Shown here piece by piece: positions 1-9,320 of a DNA stretch of 64,000 bases (within the stretch, counting starts at the first letter, position 1; every line of letters begins with the position of its first letter). The DNA is from Beta vulgaris subsp. vulgaris (lineage: Eukaryota > Streptophyta > Magnoliopsida > Caryophyllales > Amaranthaceae): contig NC_079202.1 of assembly GCF_026745355.1 (NCBI RefSeq), positions 4,658,173 to 4,722,172 of the forward strand, written 5' to 3'. Both the position numbers and the translations under genes were made by a program. Below the pieces are notes generated by a model, which saw nothing but the letters and a program-made list of their open reading frames with translations, ran no database searches and had not been told where the DNA came from.

Positions 1-515
1 AAATATGGAGTTATCATTGAGAACCAGATTTAAGTTTGGCTACCAAACAAAAAAAGTCAGAACTTAGGGTTAGCATTGAGAATCTCCCAATAATTAATTT
101 AGGGTAAAACTTAGGGTTTACAATGTCAAGTAGATACTTTTAATTAATCCACAAAACAACAATAAGATTGCAATTTGAATCCATATGTAACACTAATTTA
201 GATATAGTAGCATAAAACTAAATTTTTTTTCCTTTTATTTAAGAATTGATAAGTCTTTTTTGTTCCTCCGCTCAAAAAAAAAAAAAGTCTTTTTTTTTCC
301 ATTATTTTTGAACAGTTCACATGGCTCAACAACTGAATTTTGGTGCTACACATTCGAAATCTTCAATCCTTGAAAGGTTCAATTTTAGGCAAAGATTTAG
401 AGGTTTTTACTTTTATTCTTTCAATGAGTAAATTCTTAAGTTGGGGGTTTATTTCTTCCCAAATTTAACCAAGGGTTGACGCTAGTTTAAATTAAGCTGA
501 TATTTTTATTTTTTT
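1..515. other. Non-coding stretch, nothing recognised
   Basis: AT-rich sequence with short poly-A and poly-T runs. No open frame of note and no RNA gene were seen. A phrase resembling 'acttagggtt' recurs near 62 and 109, too short to interpret. Confidence 0.5.
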
Positions 516-1250
516 GGCAAAATTGGCCTTAACACCACAAATTATAGCGCAGGTGCACCAAGCACCGCCAACTTTGACTAGTATCCAAAACACCCAAAAC
601 TATTAGCCTCGGTGCCACGCTTGTCATAAATAATGACGCTAGAACTAACTTTTTTTGCCGACGGCGGGGAATCCATGTTTATTTTTCCTCCTTTTTCTTT
701 CATTTATCATATTCTTTAACTGATGAGAAGCCTAATTAACGTGTTGGTGTGGCGAGAAAAGTTTGTTTCGGCGTCATTTATGACACTTACTATACCCAGG
801 CTTATAGTTTGTGGTGTTTTCGCTATTAGTCAAATTTGGTAGCGCGGACAACGGTGTGCACCGGTCCAGGACCGGACCGAATCGGAACCGGCTGGATCGG
901 AATCCCAGGACCGGAATTTTTTTTCATAAATTGAAAATAAAGTCTTTCGTTTTATTTATTTTAAATATATTCTTAAATTATATACATTAAAACTCAATAA
1001 TCTTAATAACGATAATTCTAAAAGAATATATAGTAGGTTTTTAAGTTTCTAACTTTCTATCTTTTCAAAAATTTTAACATATATATTATTAAAAGAATAG
1101 AAATATTTGTCCAACCGGTCCGGACCGGAGTGGTGGACCGAAATCTTGATATTCAGCAGACCCGAGGAATCTCCGGTCCGGACCGATTTGTGACCCTTAG
1201 GCGCGGATGCATTCGTGCCATAGTTGGCGGTGTTGAAGCTAATTTTGCCT
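516..1250. mobile_element. Non-autonomous TIR element (MITE-like), interrupted by a hAT
   Basis: The two ends are imperfect inverted repeats. The left end reads GGCAAAATTGGCCTTAACAC and the reverse complement of the right end reads GGCAAAATTAGCTTCAACAC. Similarity continues inward through the 'caccgccaact' and 'gacgct...aataatgac' blocks. The element has no coding capacity and is interrupted at 850-1200 by another transposon. Flanks are T-rich, so a target duplication cannot be read with confidence. A related arm appears at 63391-63560. Confidence 0.6.
850..1200. mobile_element. Non-autonomous hAT-like element nested in the MITE
   Basis: A 351-bp insertion between GCGCGGAC (842-849) and GCGCGGAT (1201-1208), an 8-bp target duplication with one mismatch, as expected for hAT. 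The ends are inverted: GGTGTGCACCGGTCC at the left, and GGGTCACAAATCGGTCC as the reverse complement of the right. Subterminal GGTCCGGACCGG palindromes occur on both sides, as is common in plant hAT MITEs. No transposase is present. Confidence 0.72.
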
Positions 1251-1474
1251 ATTTCCTTTTTCTTTTTTTATTATTGATTATCCATAAATAATGAATCAAA
1301 TAATTAGCTGAGTAAGTCCGTAATTAGTGAGAGTGTGAGACTATGGACCTTAAAATTTACAATTACATCCTTATGAATTCTACTCAACTCCAATCATTAT
1401 GTTAAAATTGAAATTCTATAATTTTCCAAACGTGTCTTTTGGAACTGAAATTTCAAATTTCAAATTCTGAAATT

Positions 1475-1550
1475 GAAATTTATCATTTGAAATAAATTGC
1501 TTGATTCCAGAAGTATATATGTTAAGGTGAAATTTATCATTTGAAATAAA
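1475..1550. repeat. 22-bp direct repeat in the BAHD upstream region
   Basis: The phrase starting GAAATTTATCATTTGAAATA occurs at 1475-1496 and again at 1529-1550, 54 bp apart. It lies 75-150 bp upstream of the TATA box of the BAHD locus. It could be a promoter duplication or chance in AT-rich DNA; no known factor site was recognised. Confidence 0.6.
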
Positions 1551-1624
1551 CAAATTTAGACACGTCAAATTTCAAGATAAGGTGGATAGCCTAACACCTT
1601 AATTACCCTGAGATTGTAACTCCA

Positions 1625-1634
1625 TTATATAAGG
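1625..1634 (+). promoter_or_regulatory. TATA box of the BAHD acyltransferase locus
   Basis: TTATATAAGG lies 74 bp upstream of the ATG at 1708. With the usual 25-35 bp spacing, transcription would start near 1655-1665 and give a leader of about 45 nt. Inference from sequence only. Confidence 0.5.
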
Positions 1635-1707
1635 ATCCAAGTTGTCAAAACCCTGGTTGAGCTTTTACTTAGAAAGAATCGGAGTGTAAGATTTGCAACA
1701 AATCAAG

Positions 1708-2396
1708 ATGGAATTTCCACCATTAGAACACATCTCAGAGTGCTTCATCAAACCAAAGTATGAAGTAGAAGAATCTAAGCGACCCTATCACTTATCTCCT
1801 TTCGATATATTACTCCTCTCTTGCCATTACAATCAGAAAGGTCTTCTCTTCACAAAACCAAAACAAGACGTCTTATCCTCCTCTATTGACAAACTCTTAG
1901 AAAGCCTTAAACACTCTCTTTCCCTCACTCTTGTCCATTTCTACCCACTTGCCGGTCAACTTGAAACAGTTGTCGACAAAGATCATTGTCGTAGCTTGAT
2001 CTACGTCGATTGCAACAAGGGTCCTGGCGCGCGCTTCGTGCACGCTACGCTCGATAAGACGATATCGGATATCATCTCACCACCACACGTTCCAGCAGCT
2101 GTCAAGACCTTCTTCGACTATTCCAACGGGGAAGTGAATTATGACGGGTGTACCAGGACGTTGTTGTCAATTCAAGTGACTGAGTTGATTGATGGCATAT
2201 TTATAGGTTGTTCTATGAATCATGCTATTGTGGATGGGACCTCATTTTGGCATTTTTGGAATGTCTGGTCTGATATACATCGAGCAAATAACGCTGTTAT
2301 CACACGCCTACCGATTCATAAACGTTGGTTTCCTGATGGATATAGCTCTAAAGATATGTATCTACCATTCATTGATCATAACGAATTCATACACAG
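1708..2396 (+). pseudogene. BAHD (HXXXD-type) acyltransferase, exon 1
   Basis: BAHD enzymes transfer acyl groups from acyl-CoA to alcohols or amines in the cytosol. The ATG at 1708 gives MEFPPLEHISECFIKP, a typical BAHD start, and the exon encodes 229 codons plus two bases. Visible marks are the N-terminal LSPFDILLLSCHY segment, the VHFYPLAGQL motif near residues 74-84, and the catalytic HAIVDG motif with His at residue 172. The exon ends in ACACAG before GTAGGT at 2397, a good splice donor. Joined to exon 2, the frame runs through FIHR into YDPP, matching the family of uncharacterised acetyltransferases typified by Arabidopsis At3g50280 (recalled, not searched). Exon 1 itself is clean. It is called a pseudogene only because exon 2 is frameshifted. 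Substrate cannot be predicted. Confidence 0.85.
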
Positions 2397-3180
2397 GTAG
2401 GTATTTTCCAACCGTATGTCTTTTTTATACTATATATGGAGTGCAAATCATATATTTAAATGGGTCGGCAAGAAGGTATTTAGTGTAATATAACGTACTG
2501 GTGTGTTTTATGAAGGATATTCTTGATGAATTCGAGCTCCTCAATCTGTAAGTATTACAGGAATGCTTGTCTTAAAAACAATGAAAAATATTAAAAGAAA
2601 TGTTTGAGCAGTTAATAAGAATGAGTTATTTTTGCAATAACCACTTATTTATCATAGTGGCCCCTTTTTTCAATATAGAAACTTTTGAAAATCTTAAGTT
2701 ATACCATAAAGTAGTTAATATCTATTATAGTGATTGTTTTTTTTTTTTTTAATGTATTAACTTTTTCTCATATTAATTTCTTATGATAAAATTTTCACTT
2801 TATTACATAGTAACTTTTTTTTTCACATAATCAAACTTCACAATCTATATCAACTTATATTTTATATCTATCCTTTCATATAGTGACATTTTCTTTATAA
2901 ATCATGTCAATTAGCATTAGGTTCACATAAATTTAATGTAGACCAAATCCATATAAGTTTTTTACATCAGAATTCCTCAAGCATGAGATAGAATAGTAAA
3001 AGAAGAAAATATGCTAAATTGATTACTATTCTATTTCCTCAAAAGAAGAAAATGACAACTTTTGTTTTACATCTATTTCCTCAAAAGATAAAAGAGCCTA
3101 AAGAAAAGTAAAAATAAATGAAAGCATCTTCATTCTCAACTTCATCCGTCATATGACTATATGAGTAAGGAAATGATCAA
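2397..3180 (+). other. 5' part of the BAHD intron
   Basis: Begins with the splice donor GTAGGT. The sequence is AT-rich with T-runs and no recognised transposon. The original intron was probably short; nearly everything between here and 19215 appears to be later insertions. Confidence 0.55.
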
Positions 3181-3293
3181 GGATGTCTTGGCCTAATGGT
3201 TAAGATTGAGGTACTGTGAATAATAGGTCATAGGTTCGAATCCCCCTCCCTTTCTTTATACCGCCTTCGTGGCTCATATGGATAAAAAAAAAA
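3181..3293 (+). mobile_element. tRNA-derived SINE
   Basis: A tRNA-like head has a box A (TGGCCTAATGGTTAAG near 3189-3204) and a box B (GGTTCGAATCC at 3232-3242), the two internal RNA polymerase III promoter elements. It is followed by a short non-tRNA body and a run of ten A at 3284-3293. The head does not fold into a complete tRNA, so this is a SINE, not a tRNA gene. No clear target duplication was found. Confidence 0.68.
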
Positions 3294-3620
3294 CGCTAAA
3301 AATCTCTATTACACATAAAGAAGTTCAAATGTAGTTGCTGATTTGCTTGCAAAAAACAAGGCACCATAGCGGATTGGAATTCCTTGATTGGTTATAGTTC
3401 CCTGTGTTATCATTGCAAGTCTACATCAATGGCTGCATTTTCGCTGGGTTGCTTCGCTAGTTTGATGGGCCTGCCATAATGTAGATGTCCTGCAGCTATA
3501 AGTTATAACTGCATGCTTTTATTATTGCCATGTGTGTGTCCATATTGTATATATTTACTGGATTGATGTTGCTTTGTATGATGGATACTTGCAATGAATG
3601 AAATGAGCAAATTAAAAATA
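3294..3620 (+). mobile_element. LINE 3' remnant (RNase H tail)
   Basis: One frame near 3320-3365 reads RSSNVVADLLAKNKAP, which matches the C-terminal end of the RNase H domain carried by plant L1 LINEs. The following hydrophobic tail is broken by stops. It ends around the AATGAATGAAATGAGCAAAT stretch near 3594-3613. Strongly decayed; family assignment rests on this short motif. Confidence 0.4.
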
Positions 3621-3639
3621 AAACCATATTCAGATGTTC

Positions 3640-4560
3640 CTTCTGTTTGGCACTAGTGTTTTAGGTAGTGCACTGTCACGTGTGGACTAATTTTCCTACC
3701 CATATGCACGCGACCTACTAACTTCATACTTCTATTGGAAGACTAGTCAAGGCACCTGACCAACTTTACAAGGCTAAGTGGATACGAAATCTGGCTAAGT
3801 GTGGGAAAGTTGGCTAAAGAGAAGATTTCTAAGGAATGCTCTTAGATTGCTTGAGAGAGAATACATGTGTTGGATGATATGTAGAAATGAATGGGTGCTT
3901 ATTTATAATCCTCCATCCTACTTTCTCCTAAATCTAGAAAGTATCCCACCTTCTCAATTGGAGAGTTCTACATAAAGCTGTTATAGAACAATCAAGACAC
4001 TCTAGTACATATATGTATAGGAAGGAATGTCAGAAACATTCTAGAAGCACTCTAACCTAGAAGCTTACCTCTAAGATCATGCTAGGCCCTTCTCGAACAT
4101 TTTGTGCACCATCCAATATGGCCATGCACCAACTCGTAATTCTGGACCTTCAATCCAAAAAGTGGCTCAACCATTATCTCTATTAGCCCAAAATATAACG
4201 GATTCCAAAGTTTGAGCCCATTCGAAGCTCGTTTGGGCCACCAGATGCCTTATGGCACAGCGAGGCCATCATAGAGCGCCCAACCCACAATTGCTACCTA
4301 GTTATGCTTATGGAGTGTCGAATGTCATCTGTGACAGAAGGCACAACCCTGGCCAGGGCAGGCAAGGCGCCAGCCCAAAACCCATAAATCAAGATTCATT
4401 TAATTTAAATTATGTTTGTCCTATTATCAATAGAATTCATCTAACAAAAGTGATTAAGTTTAGTACCTATTTTTTGTTTGTGAGGATGCAAAATTTGTGT
4501 TCGAATCATGTGGTTGTACCTTTTTCTCTTTGTCATCTTGGACTTCTTACTTTATGCTTT
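3640..4560 (-). mobile_element. Possible solo or partial LTR, minus strand
   Basis: Read on the minus strand the block has a TATA box (ATTATAAATAAGC, complement of about 3897-3909), followed by a leader-like segment containing CATTTCTACATATCATCC and CT-rich text. Upstream of it are paired TCTAGAA-type motifs. This resembles a plant LTR promoter, but I found no second LTR, primer site or clean TG...CA ends. Short frames in it are not convincing. Confidence 0.32.
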
Positions 4561-4561
4561 T

Positions 4562-4565
<4 letters not shown>

Positions 4566-4597
<32 letters not shown>
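4566..4597. repeat. (TA)n microsatellite
   Basis: About 16 uninterrupted AT dinucleotides. Small frames translating to alternating Ile and Tyr across it are artefacts of the repeat. Confidence 0.9.
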
Positions 4598-4599
<2 letters not shown>

Positions 4600-4727
4600 G
4601 TGAGAGATCGGATCTTCTTACGCCAGCCAATGCAATGCGTCTGATAGTTCCCTCTTACTTAGGTATAAAAAAGCCCTCATATTCAGAAAGAGCCATATTC
4701 TGCACCCCCCGACAATCTTGAAGGACA

Positions 4728-4870
4728 TAAATATATACATATATGTGTGTATATATACATATATGTGTGTATATATACATACATATGTATATATACATAC
4801 ATATGTATATATATATATACATATATATATATGTATATGTATAAAATATGTATATGTATATATATCTGTA
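4728..4870. repeat. Compound TA/TG/CA microsatellite
   Basis: Repeats of the type ATATACATATATGTGTGT, arranged as imperfect palindromes. The run could form hairpins. Frames on both strands here are repeat artefacts. Confidence 0.88.
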
Positions 4871-4879
4871 TCTAAAACT

Positions 4880-6115
4880 GATAACAAATATCATATTGGC
4901 ATGTTGTCCTCTCTTCTTCCACACAATCAAATGAGAAATTAAACAATAAAAATGTGTGTTTCAAGACTCGATCCCTTGACCTTTGATCTAATGTGCTAAA
5001 ACACTAACCTACTACACTACAATACTCAGTTGCTCTTTTTTTGGGGGGGGGGGGAATCAATTGAATACAAGATAATGTTTTTATTTTTGAAGACTTTAAA
5101 TACACGTTGGTAAATAATTCGAGGAGTATTACCTGGGACACGAACTAGTTATCAATATAAATGTCTTTGTTACTTCCCTTTCTTTTAGATTACCTTTTTT
5201 TATGGGCTTTTATGTTTCCTTTGTAAAATGACCTGGACTTGGTTTTTTATTTTTTATTTTTAAACTAGACTTTCTCTTGTGATCTTCTAGTGACCACCAA
5301 ATCTATGTTTTCCAATTTTTAACTTTCAATCTGCCACCAATTAAAAAGTTTGGTACATGATATTTAATATTTTTAGTAAAAAGGAATATGATTTTGTATC
5401 TTATAGACCTTCAAAAGTCAAAGTGGAACAACTAATTTTAGTTTCAATTACAATTGTTGATTGATATTTGTAATTATATTTGATTTCGAATATTTATTTC
5501 AAGGCATCCGATAATAAAGCGTATTAAGCTTTAAATTTTATTTTGCATTTCAAAATTATGATTTTATTTGTCAAGATTCATCCATGGTAACAAAATGATT
5601 CAGGTTTAGGGAGTGTTCTATTCTGAATACATCCTATTTATGATTTTACCATGGATGAAATCATCCTTGCCGAAAAGATTCATGTTTTCATTTTTCAATG
5701 TTGTGATTTTTTCGGCAAAGTAACAAAAACATCCTATTCATTGTCTAGTCTATTTAGGGAGTGTTCTATTCACCTGAATTTTTTACTAATTTATACTAAA
5801 TTTATAAAAACAATTAATTGAATTTATTAGAAGTTAACATAACTTTATATACGAACTTATTAAAGTTTATCTTAAAAGGTGTTGAAACTTATCTGAACAT
5901 TGAACTTAACAAAAATTCATCTGAACTTATGTATATGAACTTAGCATAATCCATTTGAATTTATTAGACATAATACTTATATTTTAAGATGGAGAGGGCG
6001 CACCCTTAATATATTTTATTCATGTATATACCTAGGATAACTTACCAAACTCGAATAACTCAACTCAAAGTACTTGACCTATAATCCAAATAAATTCCAA
6101 AAGTGGCATGCAAGA
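4880..6115. other. Intron stretch with G12 run and MITE fragments
   Basis: No gene seen. A run of 12 G lies at 5043-5054. At 4950-5020 the minus strand has a tRNA-like box B (GGGATCGAGTC), possibly a SINE or LTR scrap. The phrase TTTAGGGAGTGTTCTATTC occurs at about 5606 and again at about 5754, flanking inverted 'ccatgg' segments. This resembles overlapping MITE ends, but no complete element could be bounded. Confidence 0.45.
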
Positions 6116-6129
6116 GATGACTCGAAAGA

Positions 6130-6936
6130 CATCTTGTGGCTAAAATGGGTGAATGAAATCTACATTAGGAATGCTGACTGGTGGGGGTACAATCCACCTG
6201 TGAAGTCCAGTTGGTACTGGAAAGCTTTGCGTGTAGTAAAGGAACAATTGAAGAACACAATAATGTCACAATCTCAATTGGAAATGTTGTTAAATACTCA
6301 ATTCATCACATGTACTCTGGGTTGGTTGGTGAGCAGAGAAGAGTTGGTGGGATAAGTATGTGTGGTGCAGGCTTGTGATCCCAAAACACAAGTTCTTGCT
6401 TTGGCTGGTGACGAAAAACAGACTGCAAACTACTAAGAGGCTGTGTAAATATGGGTGAGTCCCAATTCTTTGTGTCAAATTTGCGGGGTGGACTCTGAGA
6501 CACAAGAACACTTGTTTTTTAAGTGCCAATACAACAAGATGGTGTGGAAGAGGATAGGTGATTGGTTGGGCTTGGATGACAGAAGATGCTCTGTCAACGA
6601 ATTAATTCCAAAAAGCATCATAAATTCATTTTGGCAGCTACTCTGAGTGCTTTTGTTTACTCAATCTGGTGGGTTAGAAATGATGCTTTTTGGAACTTGA
6701 AGGTTGTTTTACCCGGTATAATTGTAAATAGAATCTGGTGTCATACAAAGGCGTTATAATGTTCTTCCTAAAAAAGCGTCTAGAGGAGATAGAGAATGGC
6801 TGAGGAATTTAGCTCTTAATGTGTAAATAGGGTCGGGTTTTATTGAAGTGTCTTTGGTTGTATATTGGTGGTGTGGTGTTTTTAACTTGGTGCTATGATA
6901 CTCAGACTCATTGAGCAAAAAAAAAAAAAAAAAAAA
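6130..6936 (+). mobile_element. 5'-truncated L1-type LINE
   Basis: The 807-bp insertion is bounded by GATGACTCGAAAGA (6116-6129) and GATGACTCAAAAGA (6937-6950), a 14-bp target duplication with one mismatch. It ends in about 20 A. It encodes only the C-terminal part of ORF2: a WLKWVNEIYI...WWGY segment, then a zinc-binding reverse-transcriptase-associated motif (CQICGVDSETQEHLFFKC near 6478-6531). Frames are shifted between the two parts. Truncation at the 5' end is normal for target-primed reverse transcription. Confidence 0.83.
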
Positions 6937-7315
6937 GATGACTCAAAAGAAATTAAGCCGCTTCAAACCCGATCTGAACCAAGCATACCTGAATTTGACA
7001 TGACCTAAATCAATGCAAACTATAATATTAACTATGATTCCCCTCCATGAAGTAAACAAAATTTTGAGTTTTTATTATTTTGATAATTTATAATTTACTT
7101 TGGTATTATCTCGTAGCGATTATTTGTTATATTGAATTAAATATACAGTTTTTCCACCAAATACCCCTGACAAATCAACAAATTCACAATATACCCTCAA
7201 TGTTCCAGAAATGCACCATATACCCCTGAGTTTTCGAAAACGTTCACCAAATACCCTTTTTGTAACTATCGTTTATCGCACTACCGTTAACATTATTTAC
7301 AATTTTGCTTCAATT

Positions 7316-7965
7316 TAACCCTAACCCAAAACCCTTACCCTACCCCAAACCCTAACCCACCCATCCCACCACCCCTCCACCTCAAGCCCAACCCCCACCC
7401 CCTCCCCCTTCCATCGCCGCATCCCCCTCCCCCTCCCTCTCCCCTTCGCAGCAGCACCCCTCTCTTTCCCCCTCTCCCACTTCGTTCATCGTCGCATCAC
7501 CTGCCGAATTTTCGCGCAAGGGGTGGGTGAACAAAGAGGGGGGGTGGGTCGAATTTTCGCACAGGGGGTGGGGGAATCGACGATGAACGAAGAGGGGGTG
7601 GGTCATATTTTTGCACAGGGGGTGGGGGAGGCCGGCGATGAACGAAGAGGGGTTGGGGAATCGACGGAGAATGAAAAGGGGGTGCGTAAGATTTTTGCAG
7701 GGGGTGGGGGAGGCCGGCGGTGAATGAAGAGGGGGTGAGGGAATCGACGGAGAACGAACAGGGGGTAAGGTAGATTTTTCACAGGGGTGGGGGGTGTTGG
7801 CGGTGAACGAACACGCAGGGGGTGGGGAGGTCGGCGGTGAACGGAATCGCAGGGGGGTGGGGGAGGCCAATTGTGAACAGACACACAGGGGGTGAAGGAT
7901 GTCGGCGGTGAACGGTGCGGCGGTGGGGGAGGGGGAGGGGGAGGTGTAGGGGCTGGGGTAGGGTG
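7316..7965. repeat. G/C-rich fold-back with G-rich minisatellite
   Basis: The left arm (7316-7510) is C-rich and the right arm (about 7530-7965) is G-rich. CTTCGTTCATCGTCG near 7481 is the exact reverse complement of CGACGATGAACGAAG at about 7577. Within the right arm, units of roughly 45-50 bp, each with GGGGGTGGGGGA and GGCGGTGAACGAA, repeat with variation. Long proline/serine-rich frames across it are compositional. The preceding 6951-7315 has no gene but shows recurring 'ccaaatacccctga' phrases, as seen in some MITE internal regions. Confidence 0.7.
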
Positions 7966-8089
7966 GAGTTTAAGGATAAAACTTGGAATGAAAAAAACAT
8001 TGGAAATATAGCGTTAAAAACACTAAAACACTCTTGGTTTTTCCTCTCGGCGTAGGATAAGCGACCCATTCTTATCCTACACCGTCGCC

Positions 8090-9222
8090 ATGGTAGGGAA
8101 ATCCAAGCGTAATTCACAGAAATAAAAGAGCAAAGGAAGTATCAAAGAGAGGAAGAATGGTCCGACGAGTTCATTAGAAGGTCAGAAGCATAAATCAGTA
8201 GCGGAACTTCATGGAGTGGAAGCTTTGAAGATTAAAACCCCCAATTTTGATGATCCAATTTCAACTAGAAGTTCACTAAAGGAGTTGCAAAATCAATCAA
8301 GGAATCAGGCTCAATTGTCAGAATGGCTTACAATAATGAAGAAAACTCATAGTAGGTTGGACGTCATTAATGGAGGTAATCAACAATCTCGACAATTGAT
8401 CTCTGAATTTGAAAATGTAATTGATAAATCACCTGCAATAGCAATAATAGTAGATCATTCTCCAATTAAAATTGAGATTAAGAGGAGATTGATTATTGGC
8501 AATCCTCTGTAATTTGCTATGTTATGGGGGCAAATCCACCATTCCATGTTATGGATGGATATTTGCGATGCATTTGGGCCAAAAAAAAAAGGAATTGAGA
8601 AAATAGTGGTTGTGAATAAAGATGTCTTCATTGTTAGGTTTCATAATGTTGAACAGGGAGATGGTGTTGTAGGAGAAGGTTTTCACTTCTTTGACAAGAA
8701 ACCACTAATTGTGATGAAGTGGCATTCAGAGATGAATGTTCAGAATGAGGATGTTAAGACAATGCCAATGTGGGTGCAATTACTAGCTCTGTATTTGAAA
8801 TACTGGGGGGAGAAATGTTTGTATAAGCTGGTGTAAGGGATTGGGAAGTCTATTAAGCTAGATCAAGCTACTACCAATAAAGATAGATTGATGTATGCAA
8901 GGATCTTGATTGAAGTAAGCATAAATCAAGAATTTCCTAGTCATATTGTGTTTGAAAATGAAAAAAATATGCGCATGGAGCAACAGATTCATTATGAATG
9001 AAAACCTATGAAGTGTACTAAATGTCATGGGTTTGGCCATAACCTGAGTGAATGTAGGAAGGATGAGAAACATAATCAAGTTTCAAAACCAATATGGGTA
9101 CCTAAGAAGAAGGCAGTAGTATTAGATAGGGACGGATATCAAGTGATCAAAGGGCCAGGACAACCTGTTACATCTGAGCCAGGTCCAGTAGCTACAGAGA
9201 ATACTTTTGCTGTGTTGGCTTA
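8090..9222 (+). pseudogene. LINE ORF1 (RNA-binding, zinc knuckle), broken
   Basis: Starts at the ATG of ATGGTAGGGAAATCC but meets a stop after about 11 codons. The frame resumes in segments at 8216-8512, 8519-8836 and 9008-9222. The last segment carries a CCHC zinc knuckle, CTKCHGFGHNLSEC (9014-9055), preceded by a region like the plant LINE ORF1 domain with TMPMWVQLLAL. The protein would coat LINE RNA. At least three disruptions were counted. Confidence 0.75.
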
Positions 9223-9320
9223 GGATGTTATGGAAATGGGAGATAGGAAAGTTCAAGGAACATAAGTCAGGGGTGCTTGCAATGATGATCATGGTGAGGA
9301 GGGGGAGCCTCCTACCATGA

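Noticed and set aside
1693..1707. BAHD start at 1693
   Set aside because: That codon is TTG; the ATG at 1708 gives the usual BAHD N-terminus.
3181..3255. A tRNA gene
   Set aside because: Boxes A and B are present but no full cloverleaf, and it runs into a poly(A)-tailed body; a SINE.
4618..4942. Frames of alternating Ile/Tyr/Thr on both strands
   Set aside because: They translate a TA/TG/CA microsatellite and have no protein-like composition.
7382..7884. Long proline- and serine-rich frames on the minus strand
   Set aside because: Produced by the G/C-rich minisatellite; three frames are open at once.
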